Shown here: positions 54,158 through 63,895 of the stretch, one piece after another
Numbering within the stretch: the stretch's first letter is position 1
Layout: each line of letters begins with the position of its first letter
From: UBA6168 sp041392505
Lineage (GTDB): Bacteria > Bacteroidota > Bacteroidia > Chitinophagales > Saprospiraceae
Direction of reading: 5' to 3'
NCBI GenBank assembly: GCA_041392505.1
Contig: JAWKLX010000012.1
Span: 62,001 to 126,000 of the forward strand
Length of the DNA stretch: 64,000 bases
The notes under the pieces: model-generated
What the model saw: only the letters and a program-made list of their open reading frames with translations
Told to the model about the DNA's origin: nothing
Database searches by the model: none
Program-made: the position numbers and the translations under genes

Positions 54158-54194
54158 AAAAGGGGCGACTAATGAATTCAGTCGCCCCTTTTTT
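54155..54194. terminator. Bidirectional intrinsic terminator
   Basis: Stem AAGGGGCGACT / AGTCGCCCCTT with a 9-nt loop, flanked by A on the left and T on the right. It lies between the convergent NPP and OmpA genes. Confidence 0.9.
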
Positions 54195-54213
54195 ATTTGG
54201 AATTATTGACAAT

Positions 54214-56229
54214 TTAATCTTCAACCCTTACTCCCTTTTCATTAAATCGGGTTATTTTAATTTCCGTCCGCCGGTTTTGTTGGTGCTCGTAATCTGGGCA
54301 ATTGACGCCATTTTTGCATCGGTTGACCAATTGCGTTTCACCATAACCTGCCGCAGTAATTCTGTTCCGGGAAATACCTCTTGAAATAATATATTCCACA
54401 GCGGCATTGGCTCTGTTTTGCGACAATTCCCGATTGTATTCGTCTGAGCCTCTGGCGTCCGTGTGCGAGCCTAATTCTATTTCCAAAGAAGGGTATTTTT
54501 TCATGTAACTCACTACCCTATCCAATTCGACCGCCGCATCGGATCGGATGAAAAATTTATCATAATCATAATACAATTTGTCCAACCGAATGACCTTTCC
54601 TACTTCAAAGGTTGGCTCCGGCGTCGGCGGGATTTCCTCTTTTTCTAAATATAAAAGCACAGAAGTATTCTGCTTATCACATTCCAAATCATACGAATAG
54701 ATCACCTCATAATCGTAGCGGTAGTCGCCTTTGGAGGCCGTGATTTCATAATCGCAATTACAGTCCATTGGAAAGGTAAATTCACCCAAACGGTCGGCGG
54801 TGATTTCCATTTCTTTGCCAGTACAAGAATTGACAACTTTCACCTGCGCAAATGGAATTGGGTCATCATTTTTCTTGTCTTTCACCTCCCCACTCATGGC
54901 GATAGGCGGTTTTGTTTTAATGGGAATCAGCCATTCTTCGCCTGCTAAAATTTCAGCGGCAGAAACAGTTTTTCTCAATGGCAAATAACCGTCTTTGTCG
55001 ACCGTCACTTCATACATGCGGCCCGGGATTATTGGTTGCCTGATGCCACAGCTCCTTGGCAGCCCGTCCCCTATTTTTGCAATTTCCTTCTCCTTGCCTT
55101 CGTCGTAAGGAACCAAAACGAGGTACTCCTTGCCGTCTACTTTTGTTGCTTCCATCTGCAGATAACTCACCCCATTTTTATTGATAATTTTTTCTTGACC
55201 CGGCTTGGTCTGGGGAATTGGGTCAAGCTGTAAATAGGCATCGGTTATCCGATCGCCGGTGCGTTCGTCAACCACGCAGATTTGAGCCATTTTGGGTTTT
55301 TGCCCCAAGAATCTCCAAGAGTACAAATCGTCTTTGCCTTCCCCGTTTTCCCGATTGGAGGATAGATAACCTTCCGTCCCTTGAAAATTGGTGGTAAAAG
55401 CGAAGTCATCGCTGGTCGAATTGATCGGGGCAGTCAGGTGGTTGCGGACGGCTTGTTCCCCATTTGAAATGGGTAACGAAAAAATGTCCAAACCGCCCAT
55501 TCCTTCAAGGCCATCAGAAGACCAGTACAGAATGCCCTCTGGGGAAATGAACGGGAAGAGTTCGTGGCCAGGTGTATTTACTTTTGAACCGAGATTTATC
55601 GGAGAGCCCCATTCCCCATTTCTTTTTCTTTCCACTACGTAAATATCCATTCCACCGAACCCACCGGGGCGGTTAGAGGCAAAATACAACCAGTTCCCAT
55701 TTGGGGTAACAGCTGGGTGGCAAGAATCGTATTCGTCGCTATTAAAGGGCAATTCGACCACATCGGTCCATAGCCCATTTTTAAGTTTTGATTCGTAAAC
55801 TTTTAAATCGATGTTGCCATATTCGTTCGTTCCTTTTCGATTATTTCTGGAAAAATACATTTTGGTTTGATCGGAAGTAAAAGTGGCCGTGCCATCGTGG
55901 TATTTGCCGTTGATGTCCCCTTCCACAAATTGTGGAGTGAAAAAATTACCTTCCGCATCTTTTGATGCAAAGTATAAATCCGAATAATGGCCCTTTGTAA
56001 AATCATTACTGCACCCGAACAGGGCCGACCTGCTGCGGGTCGAAGTAAACATAATTCCATTGCGGAAAGGCACGGCGCTGAAATCCAGCTCTTCTGAATT
56101 CAATGCCTTGAGGTTTTTTACTTCATACTCAGATGGTATGGCCAAACTTCCCGCTGGGATATAATACTGAGCCTGTATCGCGAAGGAAAAAAGCAACAGG
56201 CCGATTGTCGTATAAATTTTATTTTTCAT
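54214..56229 (-). CDS. OmpA-family protein with PD40 (WD40-like) propeller
   Basis: A 671-aa envelope protein, third gene of the surface module. Start at the ATG at 56229 (MKNKIYTTIGLLLFSFAIQA). A PD40/TolB-type propeller covers ~45-310 (MYFSRNNRKGTNEYGNIDLK, WLYFASNRPGGFGGMDIYVV, LYWSSDGLEGMGGLDIFSLP). A carboxypeptidase-regulatory-like domain lies at ~450-520 (MSGEVKDKKNDDPIPFAQVK). The C-terminal OmpA domain binds peptidoglycan (YDKFFIRSDAAVELDRVVSY, LGSHTDARGSDEYNRELSQN, AGYGETQLVNRC). The architecture matches the PorE/SprE-neighbourhood OmpA proteins of T9SS loci. It likely anchors the PorP/SprF-adhesin complex to the cell wall. Confidence 0.88.
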   Translation of the reverse strand: MKNKIYTTIGLLLFSFAIQAQYYIPAGSLAIPSEYEVKNLKALNSEELDFSAVPFRNGIMFTSTRSRSALFGCSNDFTKGHYSDLYFASKDAEGNFFTPQFVEGDINGKYHDGTATFTSDQTKMYFSRNNRKGTNEYGNIDLKVYESKLKNGLWTDVVELPFNSDEYDSCHPAVTPNGNWLYFASNRPGGFGGMDIYVVERKRNGEWGSPINLGSKVNTPGHELFPFISPEGILYWSSDGLEGMGGLDIFSLPISNGEQAVRNHLTAPINSTSDDFAFTTNFQGTEGYLSSNRENGEGKDDLYSWRFLGQKPKMAQICVVDERTGDRITDAYLQLDPIPQTKPGQEKIINKNGVSYLQMEATKVDGKEYLVLVPYDEGKEKEIAKIGDGLPRSCGIRQPIIPGRMYEVTVDKDGYLPLRKTVSAAEILAGEEWLIPIKTKPPIAMSGEVKDKKNDDPIPFAQVKVVNSCTGKEMEITADRLGEFTFPMDCNCDYEITASKGDYRYDYEVIYSYDLECDKQNTSVLLYLEKEEIPPTPEPTFEVGKVIRLDKLYYDYDKFFIRSDAAVELDRVVSYMKKYPSLEIELGSHTDARGSDEYNRELSQNRANAAVEYIISRGISRNRITAAGYGETQLVNRCKNGVNCPDYEHQQNRRTEIKITRFNEKGVRVED

Positions 56230-56245
56230 GTGTTTCATATTTCTA

Positions 56246-56401
56246 AGTACAGGACAAAAATAAAATATCTTAATCTGTCTATGAGGTTCACCCCCCTGCC
56301 CCCCTCAAGGGGGACTTCGCAACGACGATGTCCCCCCTTGAGGGGGGCAGGGGGGTGAACCCGCACAAACAAATAATTGAAAATAAGTTTTGTCCTGTAC
56401 T
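56246..56401. repeat. Composite inverted-repeat element between PorP/SprF and OmpA genes
   Basis: Outer arms AGTACAGGACAAAA (56246-56259) and its exact complement (56388-56401). Inside is a long GC-rich hairpin: arms of 31 and 32 bases (56285-56315, 56330-56361) made of CACCCCCCTGCCCCCCTCAA-type sequence differing by one base in length, with a 14-base loop. No reading frame. It may attenuate OmpA relative to PorP/SprF, or be a dispersed element. Confidence 0.7.
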
Positions 56402-56417
56402 CAGTCCTTAATTAAAA

Positions 56418-57335
56418 TCAGAAATAGCGCAGGTGATTGACGTTGCAATTTTTGCAGGCAAACGTGTAGCCCAGCATTATTTCAAAACTACCACTGGTGA
56501 ATTCCGTCAACTCGGAAGTCGTGAAATCCATGGCCATACCGATACGCATCCCATTGTTGAATTGAAAACCAATCAGCCCATCAATGGAATCCCCCATGCG
56601 GTAACTCATCCCAGCAATGACTTTTTCCAAAATAAGAAAGTTGGCATTCAAGTCAAGGTCAACAGGTGCATTACCGTTGTAGCTGACCAAAAATGACGGC
56701 ATCAGTTTCAGTTTAGCGCTCAGCCTGAAAATGGTCCCTGCATTGAGGTAATAAGTTTTTGAATTTTCCTGTTCCACTTTTTCAGAACGGTCCAAAAACA
56801 AGGCATTTTTCAATAGACGTGGGATCGAAAGCCCGACGAAATAATTTTTTGCATAGTAATACGCACCGAACCCAAAATTGGGTGCAAATGAACTCTCGTT
56901 TGTATTGGGTATGGAAAAATCAATTAAATCGGTCGGTTCGGCTTTAGACCACAGCAGGTTGGCTTGCTCGATTCTTCCCTGTAATCCAAGACTTAATTTA
57001 CTGTTTTCAGTCACTTTGATGTGGTAGGCGTACATGAGGTCGACAGCAGAAGTTTTGACCTTACCGATTTCATCGGCAGTGAAAATTACTCCCATTGCAT
57101 TGCGCCCCCCGCTGAAAGGAGCATGAACGCTGAATGCCGCCGTAGATGGAGCGCCTTCAATACCCGACCATTGTTTACGGTACAAACCCAGGAGGTCAAA
57201 ACTGCCCTTGCTGCCAGCATAGGCCGGATTGAACGACAATTTATTGTACATAAAATGGGTAAACTGTACATCATTTTGTGCACGTCCCAAAAAGCCAGTA
57301 ATGGCAAAGACGAGTATGATTGGTAATTTTTTCAT
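56418..57335 (-). CDS. PorP/SprF-family type IX secretion outer-membrane protein
   Basis: A 305-aa barrel protein, middle gene of the surface module. Three ATGs in a row open it; I take the last (MKKLPIILVFAITGFLGRAQ). Family motif at the mature start: QFTHFMYNKLSFNPAYAGSK, followed by YRKQWSGIEGAPSTAAFSVH, AYHIKVTENSKLSLGLQGRI and ending IMLGYTFACK. In gliding bacteria each SprF-type protein is needed for export or attachment of a neighbouring type B (CHU_C) cargo. The huge adhesin just upstream is the obvious client. Confidence 0.92.
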   Translation of the reverse strand: MKKLPIILVFAITGFLGRAQNDVQFTHFMYNKLSFNPAYAGSKGSFDLLGLYRKQWSGIEGAPSTAAFSVHAPFSGGRNAMGVIFTADEIGKVKTSAVDLMYAYHIKVTENSKLSLGLQGRIEQANLLWSKAEPTDLIDFSIPNTNESSFAPNFGFGAYYYAKNYFVGLSIPRLLKNALFLDRSEKVEQENSKTYYLNAGTIFRLSAKLKLMPSFLVSYNGNAPVDLDLNANFLILEKVIAGMSYRMGDSIDGLIGFQFNNGMRIGMAMDFTTSELTEFTSGSFEIMLGYTFACKNCNVNHLRYF

Positions 57336-57425
57336 CATCAATAATTTATATTAATTGATAGTTAGCTTTTCAAATTCAAATCCAGCTGGCGGAAGGAGCA
57401 AAATGCTTCCGCCAACTGGAAATTT

Positions 57426-60400
57426 TTATCTGGTGATCGTGAAATATCCCTGGATATTCTTGTCCTCGTTTAGGTCCAATTGCAGAATATAAAAATAAGT
57501 GCCGGGCGGAAGCGGGGTGTTACGATAGGTTCCCGCCCAATTATTTTTGTATGGTTGTGCTTGGTGGACCAAGTCGCCCCAACGGTTAAAAATCTTCAAA
57601 CTGTTGTTTGGGTATTCATCTTCCAAACAAGGGATGTTGAAGAAATCATTGGCTCCGTCATCGTTTGGCGTGATGATGTTCGGTACGAAACAATCATCCT
57701 CACCATTGTCGAGGAACACCCGCAAACTCACGATCGCTTCCTCACATTGATCGGGGCAGGCATCGTTGCATATTTCATAAACAAACATGTCGTTGCCTGC
57801 AAAATGATCTCGTGGGTGATAAACCAACTCATTGTTTGCATTCAAAGAAATAGTGCCATGGATGGGTTGTTCGGTGATGTTGATCGTCCAAGTGCCGACG
57901 TTTCCAAAAAAGTCATTCGCTACCCAATCTGAAGTTGTCAGGGTGTCGGAGGCAAGGATTTGGAAATCGTCATCTGCTGGAGCTACCTCATCAAAAACGT
58001 AAACAGAAGTTGGAGCGGAGGTGAAATCACAGCCATCCGTTTTTACCAAAACGTAATAGTCGCCAGCATTTTTGCTATTGGTATTGGCGATGACCGGATT
58101 GGCACTGGTAGCAGAGAATCCTTGAGGGCCAAACCATTGGTACGTAGCACCTGCCACCACAGGCACATTTAATTCGACCAAATCGCCAGGGCAGGCAACG
58201 TTTTGCTCGTCCGTGGTATTGGTTACTGCTAGGTTAGGGGCTGGTTGAATCGTTACATCTTGTGCATTGGAAAGCTGAGAAGAACAACCTCCAATACTGA
58301 CGCTGACCGAATAAACGCCTGCGTTGGTGAGGCCGGCATTATCGATAAAAAGGGTTGGCACATTGGTCGATCCGATTTCAATTGGGCCACTTCCATCATT
58401 GAACCACCAATGATAAACCACATTGCTGCCAGGTACCAAGGTGCTATTCAATTCTAAAATGCCGCCTTCACAAATCACATCGTCCAACAAGCTCAGTTCG
58501 GGTGCCATGTTGAGTGCATTGGTCACCGTGAAGTCTTGCGCATTGGAAGACTGAGTGGTGCAGTTTCCAACACTTGCCTGCACTGTATAGATGCCCGAAT
58601 TAGCAGTTGTTACATTGCTGATAAAAAATGTTGGAAGGTCGGTGGTGCCTAAAGAGACATTCCCGTTTCCGTCATTGAAAAACCATTCGTAAGTAACATT
58701 ACTTCCATTGACGATGGAGCTGTTCAGTTCTAATGTTTCTCCTTGACAAAGAATGCTTTCGTTAATTGCAAGCGAGGGCGTTTGATTGGTCAAATTTCCG
58801 GTGACCGATACATTTTGTGAATTGGAAAATTGAGACGTGCAATTCCCGACGCTAAAAGTCACTTCGTAAACGCCTGCATTGCTGGCGGTGACATTATCGA
58901 TAAAAAACGTTGGAACGGTCGTAGTGCCCAACGAAACAGCACCGGTTCCATCATTGAACCACCACTCGTAAACGACATTGCTGCCGTTGGCAACCGTACT
59001 GTTGAGTTCCAACATTTCGCCTTCGCAAAGGGTGCTTTGAACAACACTCAGCATGGGCGTTTGCCCTGTTAGGTCGGTCGTAACGTTGATGTCTTGCGCA
59101 TTGGAAAATTGGGTTTCACAATTTCCAAAAGAAGCGGTTACGGTATAAATTCCAGAATTGGAAGCATCAATGTTGTTGATGAAATAAGTTGGTAAATCAG
59201 TAGTGGCTATCAGGACTGGCCCATTTCCATTATTGAAGTACCAATTGTAATTGACATTTCCGCCGCTCAAAACAGTACTGTTCAGTTCTATAAATGTACC
59301 CTCACATGGGATGTCTTCCAACACTGACAATTGGGGCGTTTGGCCCAAATAGGTGTCAGAAACAACAATATCTTGGGCGTTGGATGGAGCTGTTTCGCAT
59401 AGCCCCATCGTAACGCTGACAGTGTAGATGCCGGAATTGGCTGAACTCGCATCGGGAATAAATAAGGTTGGGATGGCCGTTGTAGCAATAAGATTTGGTC
59501 CGTTTCCAGCATCGAACCACCATAAATATTGGATGTTCGATCCAACATAAGTGGAGCTGTTCAACTCAATAGTTTGCCCATCGCACACTGCATCTTGGTC
59601 GACAGACAAAGATGGTGTAACCGTGGAAAGAACATTGTTTACCTCTACATTTTGAATATTGGAAAATTGGCTAGTGCAGTTTCCATTGACAATCATCACC
59701 GTGTAATTTCCTGAATTGGCGGATGTCACATTGTCAATAAAAAAAGTAGGTTCATTTGTTATGGCCAGAGAAACATTCCCTGAGCCATCATTAAACAACC
59801 AATGATATTGGACGTTGGCACCGTTGTAGGCAGTGCAGTTCAATTCCAATGTCTGGCCCTCGCACAACAAATCTTCGTCTACATTCAAGGAAGGAGCCAC
59901 CCCAGATAACTGGTTGTCAACCGTTACAAGCTCGGTGTTGGACAACTGTGAGGCACAGCCATTGGAAAGGACAGAAACATTATATTGTCCACTATTTGAA
60001 ATTTCAACATCGTCGATAAAGAAGGTAGGAACATCGGTGATGCCCAAAGAAACTGGACCGTTGCCATCATTGAACCACCACTCATACTGGATATTATTTC
60101 CCTGCACTATCTGGCTGTTCAACTGCAATTGCTGACCCTCACACAACTCCCCTTCATCGACATTTAAAGAAGGTGTTTGTGGGAAATCCGTCACTGCTAA
60201 AGTGATACTCTGTGGGTTGCCAACGCAGCCTTCTTCGGTGAACAAATACAAGGTGTATACCCCTGCATTTTGGGAAGTCATGTTGTTGATAGTCCAAGGG
60301 AAAGGGCCAAATTCGCCAGCATATCCAGAAAACTCAATCCCGTTTGGGCCAACCCAATTGTAGAAAACTGAATCCCCAGCCACATCAATAGTATTGACGG

Positions 60401-61928
60401 CAGTAAACGAAACGGACGAACCGGCACAAAACGTGGTGCCACTACTCGAAAGCCCCTCTACTGAAGGAACAACAATGTTAGGATTGCAGAAATATTCCCG
60501 CCACTCAGGGATTCCGTTGGCATTGGCATCTGGGCATGGATCACCCAATGGGCATTCGTCCGTATCCGAGATCATATCCCCATCAGTATCCAAGTCATCT
60601 ACATCGGGGATGCCGTCATTATCAGTATCAGGGCAAGGGAAACCCGTTTCACATTCGTAACCATCAAAAATCCCATCATTGTCTCGATCGGGGTCTTGAA
60701 AATCTGCAGTCAAGTCGCCATCACCATCAATGCAAGGGCTGTTTACCGGGCATTCTTCCGCATCAAAAATCCCATCGGCATCACTGTCCAATTGCTGAAA
60801 ATCGGGAGTGCCGTTGGCATCTGTATCCGTTGGTTTTGAAGTTGATAAATAGGTAACTGACAAACCATTAGCATCAACACTGGGAAAACCAACACCGATC
60901 ACACCGTCAAAATCAGAGTCTGGCTGATTCGCTTCGGTTACGTCGTTAATGCCATCATCGTCGCTATCTTTTTCCCTAAAGTCAGGAATGCCGTCATTGT
61001 CGGTGTCTGTTGGAGCAGAAGTTGGAACATAAGCAGTTGCTTGTCCATGAACATTGATAATTGGAATGCCGTCTCCTACCCTACCATTATTGTCAGTGTC
61101 TGGTTTGTTGGTTTCAGCGACATCGTTGATATTGTCGTTGTCTGAGTCGAGGTCACGGTAGTCACGAATCAAATCCGTATCGGTATCAGCTGGATGTGAA
61201 GTTGTGAAAACAGCGTTGCCATTTACCGACGTCGGAATCCCTCTTGCATTAACAGTTATGGCTCCAGTTCCTGGTAATCCATCATTATCAGGATCAGAAC
61301 CATCGGCTTCCCTTACATCATTGATGCCGTCGTTGTCGCTGTCCAAATCATGAAAATCAGGAATCAAATCCTTATCCGTATCATAAGGCTGGGAAGTGGG
61401 CGTCAAATTCAGACCCGTTGCTTGGCCATCTGCATTTACTGTCGGTACGCCTATTCCGATTATGGCATCATCATCTGGATCAGGATTGCCACCTTCTTCA
61501 ACGTCATGGATCAGGTCATTGTCCGAATCCAAATCATGCCAGTCAGGAATGCCATCGGCATCTTTATCTGGAGGGAGTGGGATTGGTTGGTTGGTAATTA
61601 TAGGATCAATAATTGGTGCCAAACCATCCACACCAGTTACGGGTGGCAAGCCATTGCCATTATCAATTCTACCATCGTTGTTAGTGTCATAAGACGAATA
61701 ACCAGCTTCGGCAACATCGTTGATGCCATCATTATCACTATCCAAATCGTCGTGGTCGGGCACAACATCTGTGTCGGTGTCCAACCGAACGTATGTCTCA
61801 ACAGCATTCAAATCATCAGGGTCTGAGGCGATGGGATTGTAAAGGCCATTCAGACCAAATGCGGCGGGTAAACCATCAATGACACCATTCCCATCCACGT
61901 CAGGTTGCAAATGTCCGGCTTCAACCAA
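57426..61928 (-). CDS. Giant CHU_C adhesin, main C-terminal part (Ca-binding repeats, Ig repeats, type B sorting domain)
   Basis: About 1500 residues of a ~2155-residue surface adhesin; coding in this frame actually extends back to about 62139 (CLPGAYDPSADNDSDGISNF), where one base is missing. Residues ~1-470 are thrombospondin type 3-like Ca-binding repeats of about 60 residues (DTDLIPDFHDLDSDNDGIND). Then a divergent Ig-like domain, seven close Ig-like repeats of ~92 residues, and one more divergent domain. A cadherin-like DEVAPADDDFQILASDTLTT, HFAGNDMFVYEICNDACPDQ domain follows. The end is a CHU_C domain: VPNIITPNDDGANDFFNIPC, LKIFNRWGDLVHQAQPYKNN, PPGTYFYILQLDLNEDKN. It is the probable client of the PorP/SprF protein 85 bp downstream. 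Confidence 0.88.
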   Translation of the reverse strand: MVEAGHLQPDVDGNGVIDGLPAAFGLNGLYNPIASDPDDLNAVETYVRLDTDTDVVPDHDDLDSDNDGINDVAEAGYSSYDTNNDGRIDNGNGLPPVTGVDGLAPIIDPIITNQPIPLPPDKDADGIPDWHDLDSDNDLIHDVEEGGNPDPDDDAIIGIGVPTVNADGQATGLNLTPTSQPYDTDKDLIPDFHDLDSDNDGINDVREADGSDPDNDGLPGTGAITVNARGIPTSVNGNAVFTTSHPADTDTDLIRDYRDLDSDNDNINDVAETNKPDTDNNGRVGDGIPIINVHGQATAYVPTSAPTDTDNDGIPDFREKDSDDDGINDVTEANQPDSDFDGVIGVGFPSVDANGLSVTYLSTSKPTDTDANGTPDFQQLDSDADGIFDAEECPVNSPCIDGDGDLTADFQDPDRDNDGIFDGYECETGFPCPDTDNDGIPDVDDLDTDGDMISDTDECPLGDPCPDANANGIPEWREYFCNPNIVVPSVEGLSSSGTTFCAGSSVSFTAVNTIDVAGDSVFYNWVGPNGIEFSGYAGEFGPFPWTINNMTSQNAGVYTLYLFTEEGCVGNPQSITLAVTDFPQTPSLNVDEGELCEGQQLQLNSQIVQGNNIQYEWWFNDGNGPVSLGITDVPTFFIDDVEISNSGQYNVSVLSNGCASQLSNTELVTVDNQLSGVAPSLNVDEDLLCEGQTLELNCTAYNGANVQYHWLFNDGSGNVSLAITNEPTFFIDNVTSANSGNYTVMIVNGNCTSQFSNIQNVEVNNVLSTVTPSLSVDQDAVCDGQTIELNSSTYVGSNIQYLWWFDAGNGPNLIATTAIPTLFIPDASSANSGIYTVSVTMGLCETAPSNAQDIVVSDTYLGQTPQLSVLEDIPCEGTFIELNSTVLSGGNVNYNWYFNNGNGPVLIATTDLPTYFINNIDASNSGIYTVTASFGNCETQFSNAQDINVTTDLTGQTPMLSVVQSTLCEGEMLELNSTVANGSNVVYEWWFNDGTGAVSLGTTTVPTFFIDNVTASNAGVYEVTFSVGNCTSQFSNSQNVSVTGNLTNQTPSLAINESILCQGETLELNSSIVNGSNVTYEWFFNDGNGNVSLGTTDLPTFFISNVTTANSGIYTVQASVGNCTTQSSNAQDFTVTNALNMAPELSLLDDVICEGGILELNSTLVPGSNVVYHWWFNDGSGPIEIGSTNVPTLFIDNAGLTNAGVYSVSVSIGGCSSQLSNAQDVTIQPAPNLAVTNTTDEQNVACPGDLVELNVPVVAGATYQWFGPQGFSATSANPVIANTNSKNAGDYYVLVKTDGCDFTSAPTSVYVFDEVAPADDDFQILASDTLTTSDWVANDFFGNVGTWTINITEQPIHGTISLNANNELVYHPRDHFAGNDMFVYEICNDACPDQCEEAIVSLRVFLDNGEDDCFVPNIITPNDDGANDFFNIPCLEDEYPNNSLKIFNRWGDLVHQAQPYKNNWAGTYRNTPLPPGTYFYILQLDLNEDKNIQGYFTITR
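58238..60163 (-). repeat. Seven tandem ~275-bp coding repeats (Ig-like domains)
   Basis: Within the adhesin gene, seven consecutive units of about 92 residues share the pattern LCEG..LELNS, YEWWFNDGNG.VSLGTT, PTFFIDNVT.SN.G.Y.V, GNC.SQFSNAQ.V. Their DNA has diverged moderately, so the array is not a recent amplification, but the length is uniform. A divergent Ig-like domain flanks it on each side. Confidence 0.85.
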
Positions 61929-62038
61929 ATCGGAAATCCCATCATTATCACTATCTAAATCGTGGTGGTCAGCAATTCCATCACCGTCGGTATCGAATAT
62001 GGCAGCGATTTTATCACAAATACCATCTGCGTTGGCAT

Positions 62039-63895
62039 CTACACAAGGGTTGGTAAAGGATGGGTCATCGGCATCCCTAAAGTTGGAAATGCCATCCGAA
62101 TCATTATCGGCACTCGGGTCATAAGCACCTGGTAAGCAAGGAAACCGCTACCAGAGTTGCAAAATTCTTTTGCGTCAGGAATGCCATCATTATCATCGTC
62201 GATATCGACAGCATCCGGAATGCCATCCCCGTCCTTGTCTGGTCCCGTTGGTGGCTGAGGCGGGTCGGGGTTGCAGTCGTCGGCTATGTCAAAAACCAAA
62301 GTGCCAGAGCCATCACCATAATATTCGAAAAAGGCCCAATAATCCAAAATTTTGTTATTTCCAAAATTGTTTTGATAAGTAAAAGGAACATTGGTGGGCA
62401 AAGGATTTCCCGGAGTGCCACCACCGCTCACCCCACCACCGATCGGCGTGTGATCGTAATAAAATTCATCCACCACAACGCCGGGGATATTGTTAGCTAA
62501 ATGAAAAAGCACCCCACCCTGATTGTTTTCGACATCGGTCAAAAGGATGTGGGTTTCGCCACCTTTTACTTTTACCAGGTAAGCCATGTTGATGTCATCT
62601 CCGGCAGGCAACGCATTTCCCTGACCATCTTTTCCATCCCAATAAATGAGGTTGGCACCAATATTTACATTCTGATAAATGACCCTGTCGGCAGGGTCAT
62701 TGAAGTCCCCGTCTCCTGTCATATCAAGCGACAACATCGCCGTCCCGCTAACATTTGATGTAAACGAAAAATTTGCTCCTTGTCCCGTCTGCATGACATT
62801 TGGGGCGCAAGGCTGGTTGTCCGTGTCATTGGCAATTAGTGAAAAATCATTGATAACCACGGTAAAACTGGCAGGCATATTCAACAACCAAGTGGTGTGC
62901 GTTTTATTTCGAAAAATATCGGTCGTTAACGCCGAGGATGGAAGGTATTTATCTGGAGGGTTGATAAAAATTTTATTGTTGACAATTTGGCCATTGTTGT
63001 AATCCTCTGCCTGTGGCTCATATAAATAATAGGATCCAGGCGTCCAAGTAGTTGGATCGTCGGAACGGGTAACCATATTTCGAGGCTGGGAATTGTAAAC
63101 TGGCTGAATATTGTCGTAAGCAAAACCAATGTTATTGGAAGAAATTGGAAACCGGAACGGGTCAGCGTCCATAAAATCCACATCGAATATAAACCCGTCC
63201 TTGGTCAAAATCCGAAAGGTCGGGGAAGTGGAATAGCCATTTTGATTGATTACGGAAACATACTCATTGGTATAAACCCTTCCCAAAAGTGGCAGACCAC
63301 CATTGTTCCCTGCTTTTAATTGAGTGACCGTAATATCCCATGCCAAAACCACCCTTGGCGTATTAGGCTGGTTGGTAGCCCGATTCCAATCCGCACTATT
63401 GAGTAAGTTGGGGAAATCTTGGGAGGTGTAATTTGGATAACCAAAAACAACTGACCAGATTCCTTCTTGGCCAGCAGCAACTTTGTATGACCAAGGCTCA
63501 TAGCCGTTGCCATTCGTTGTTCCTCCACCCGTTGGTCCAGCGACCTCTTGGGCTTTATTGAAAATGATTCCTTGGTTGCCCGCATTACCGGTCAGCGTTT
63601 CGTGCAAGGTGCCATCAGGTCGGTATATTTTTATAAACCCACCTTGTATGCCCAAATGGCTAGACCCGATGTTGATGAATTCATCTGCATTGACATAAGT
63701 CTTCATTTGCTGGGCTTCCCTGGTGTCCAAAAACATCCGATAACCGGGGTAATTGATGAAATCTTTGGAACCTTCAGCAAAGGAATGATTTAACAAGCCG
63801 AGGTAGAAGAGGGATAGAAAGAAGAACGGTTTATTCTTCCATAAAATTAGTAATCTCCCTTGTGAAAGGCACAAGGTTGTTAACGGGATTCTCAT
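62039..63895 (-). CDS. Giant CHU_C adhesin, N-terminal part
   Basis: The first ~585 residues of the adhesin; the frame is correct down to about 62140 (KEFCNSGSGF), after which this reading is out of frame. N-terminus MRIPLTTLCLSQGRLLILWK with a hydrophobic stretch FFFLSLFYLGLLNHSFAEG as signal peptide. The body is a beta-rich region of a type seen at the head of Bacteroidota adhesins (MKTYVNADEFINIGSSHLGI, LSLDMTGDGDFNDPADRVIY, NLIYWDGKDGQGNALPAGDD, GETHILLTDVENNQGGVLFH). It then enters the first Ca repeat (DKDGDGIPDAVDIDDDNDGI). The break fits loss of one base in a run of C (GGTTTCC for GGTTTCCC). Confidence 0.86.
   Translation of the reverse strand: MRIPLTTLCLSQGRLLILWKNKPFFFLSLFYLGLLNHSFAEGSKDFINYPGYRMFLDTREAQQMKTYVNADEFINIGSSHLGIQGGFIKIYRPDGTLHETLTGNAGNQGIIFNKAQEVAGPTGGGTTNGNGYEPWSYKVAAGQEGIWSVVFGYPNYTSQDFPNLLNSADWNRATNQPNTPRVVLAWDITVTQLKAGNNGGLPLLGRVYTNEYVSVINQNGYSTSPTFRILTKDGFIFDVDFMDADPFRFPISSNNIGFAYDNIQPVYNSQPRNMVTRSDDPTTWTPGSYYLYEPQAEDYNNGQIVNNKIFINPPDKYLPSSALTTDIFRNKTHTTWLLNMPASFTVVINDFSLIANDTDNQPCAPNVMQTGQGANFSFTSNVSGTAMLSLDMTGDGDFNDPADRVIYQNVNIGANLIYWDGKDGQGNALPAGDDINMAYLVKVKGGETHILLTDVENNQGGVLFHLANNIPGVVVDEFYYDHTPIGGGVSGGGTPGNPLPTNVPFTYQNNFGNNKILDYWAFFEYYGDGSGTLVFDIADDCNPDPPQPPTGPDKDGDGIPDAVDIDDDNDGIPDAKEFCNSGSGFLAYQVLMTRVPIMIRMAFPTLGMPMTHPLPTLV

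Noticed and set aside
58238..60163. CRISPR-like regular repeats
   Set aside because: The ~275-bp period is coding Ig-domain repetition in one frame, without short identical repeats or spacers.
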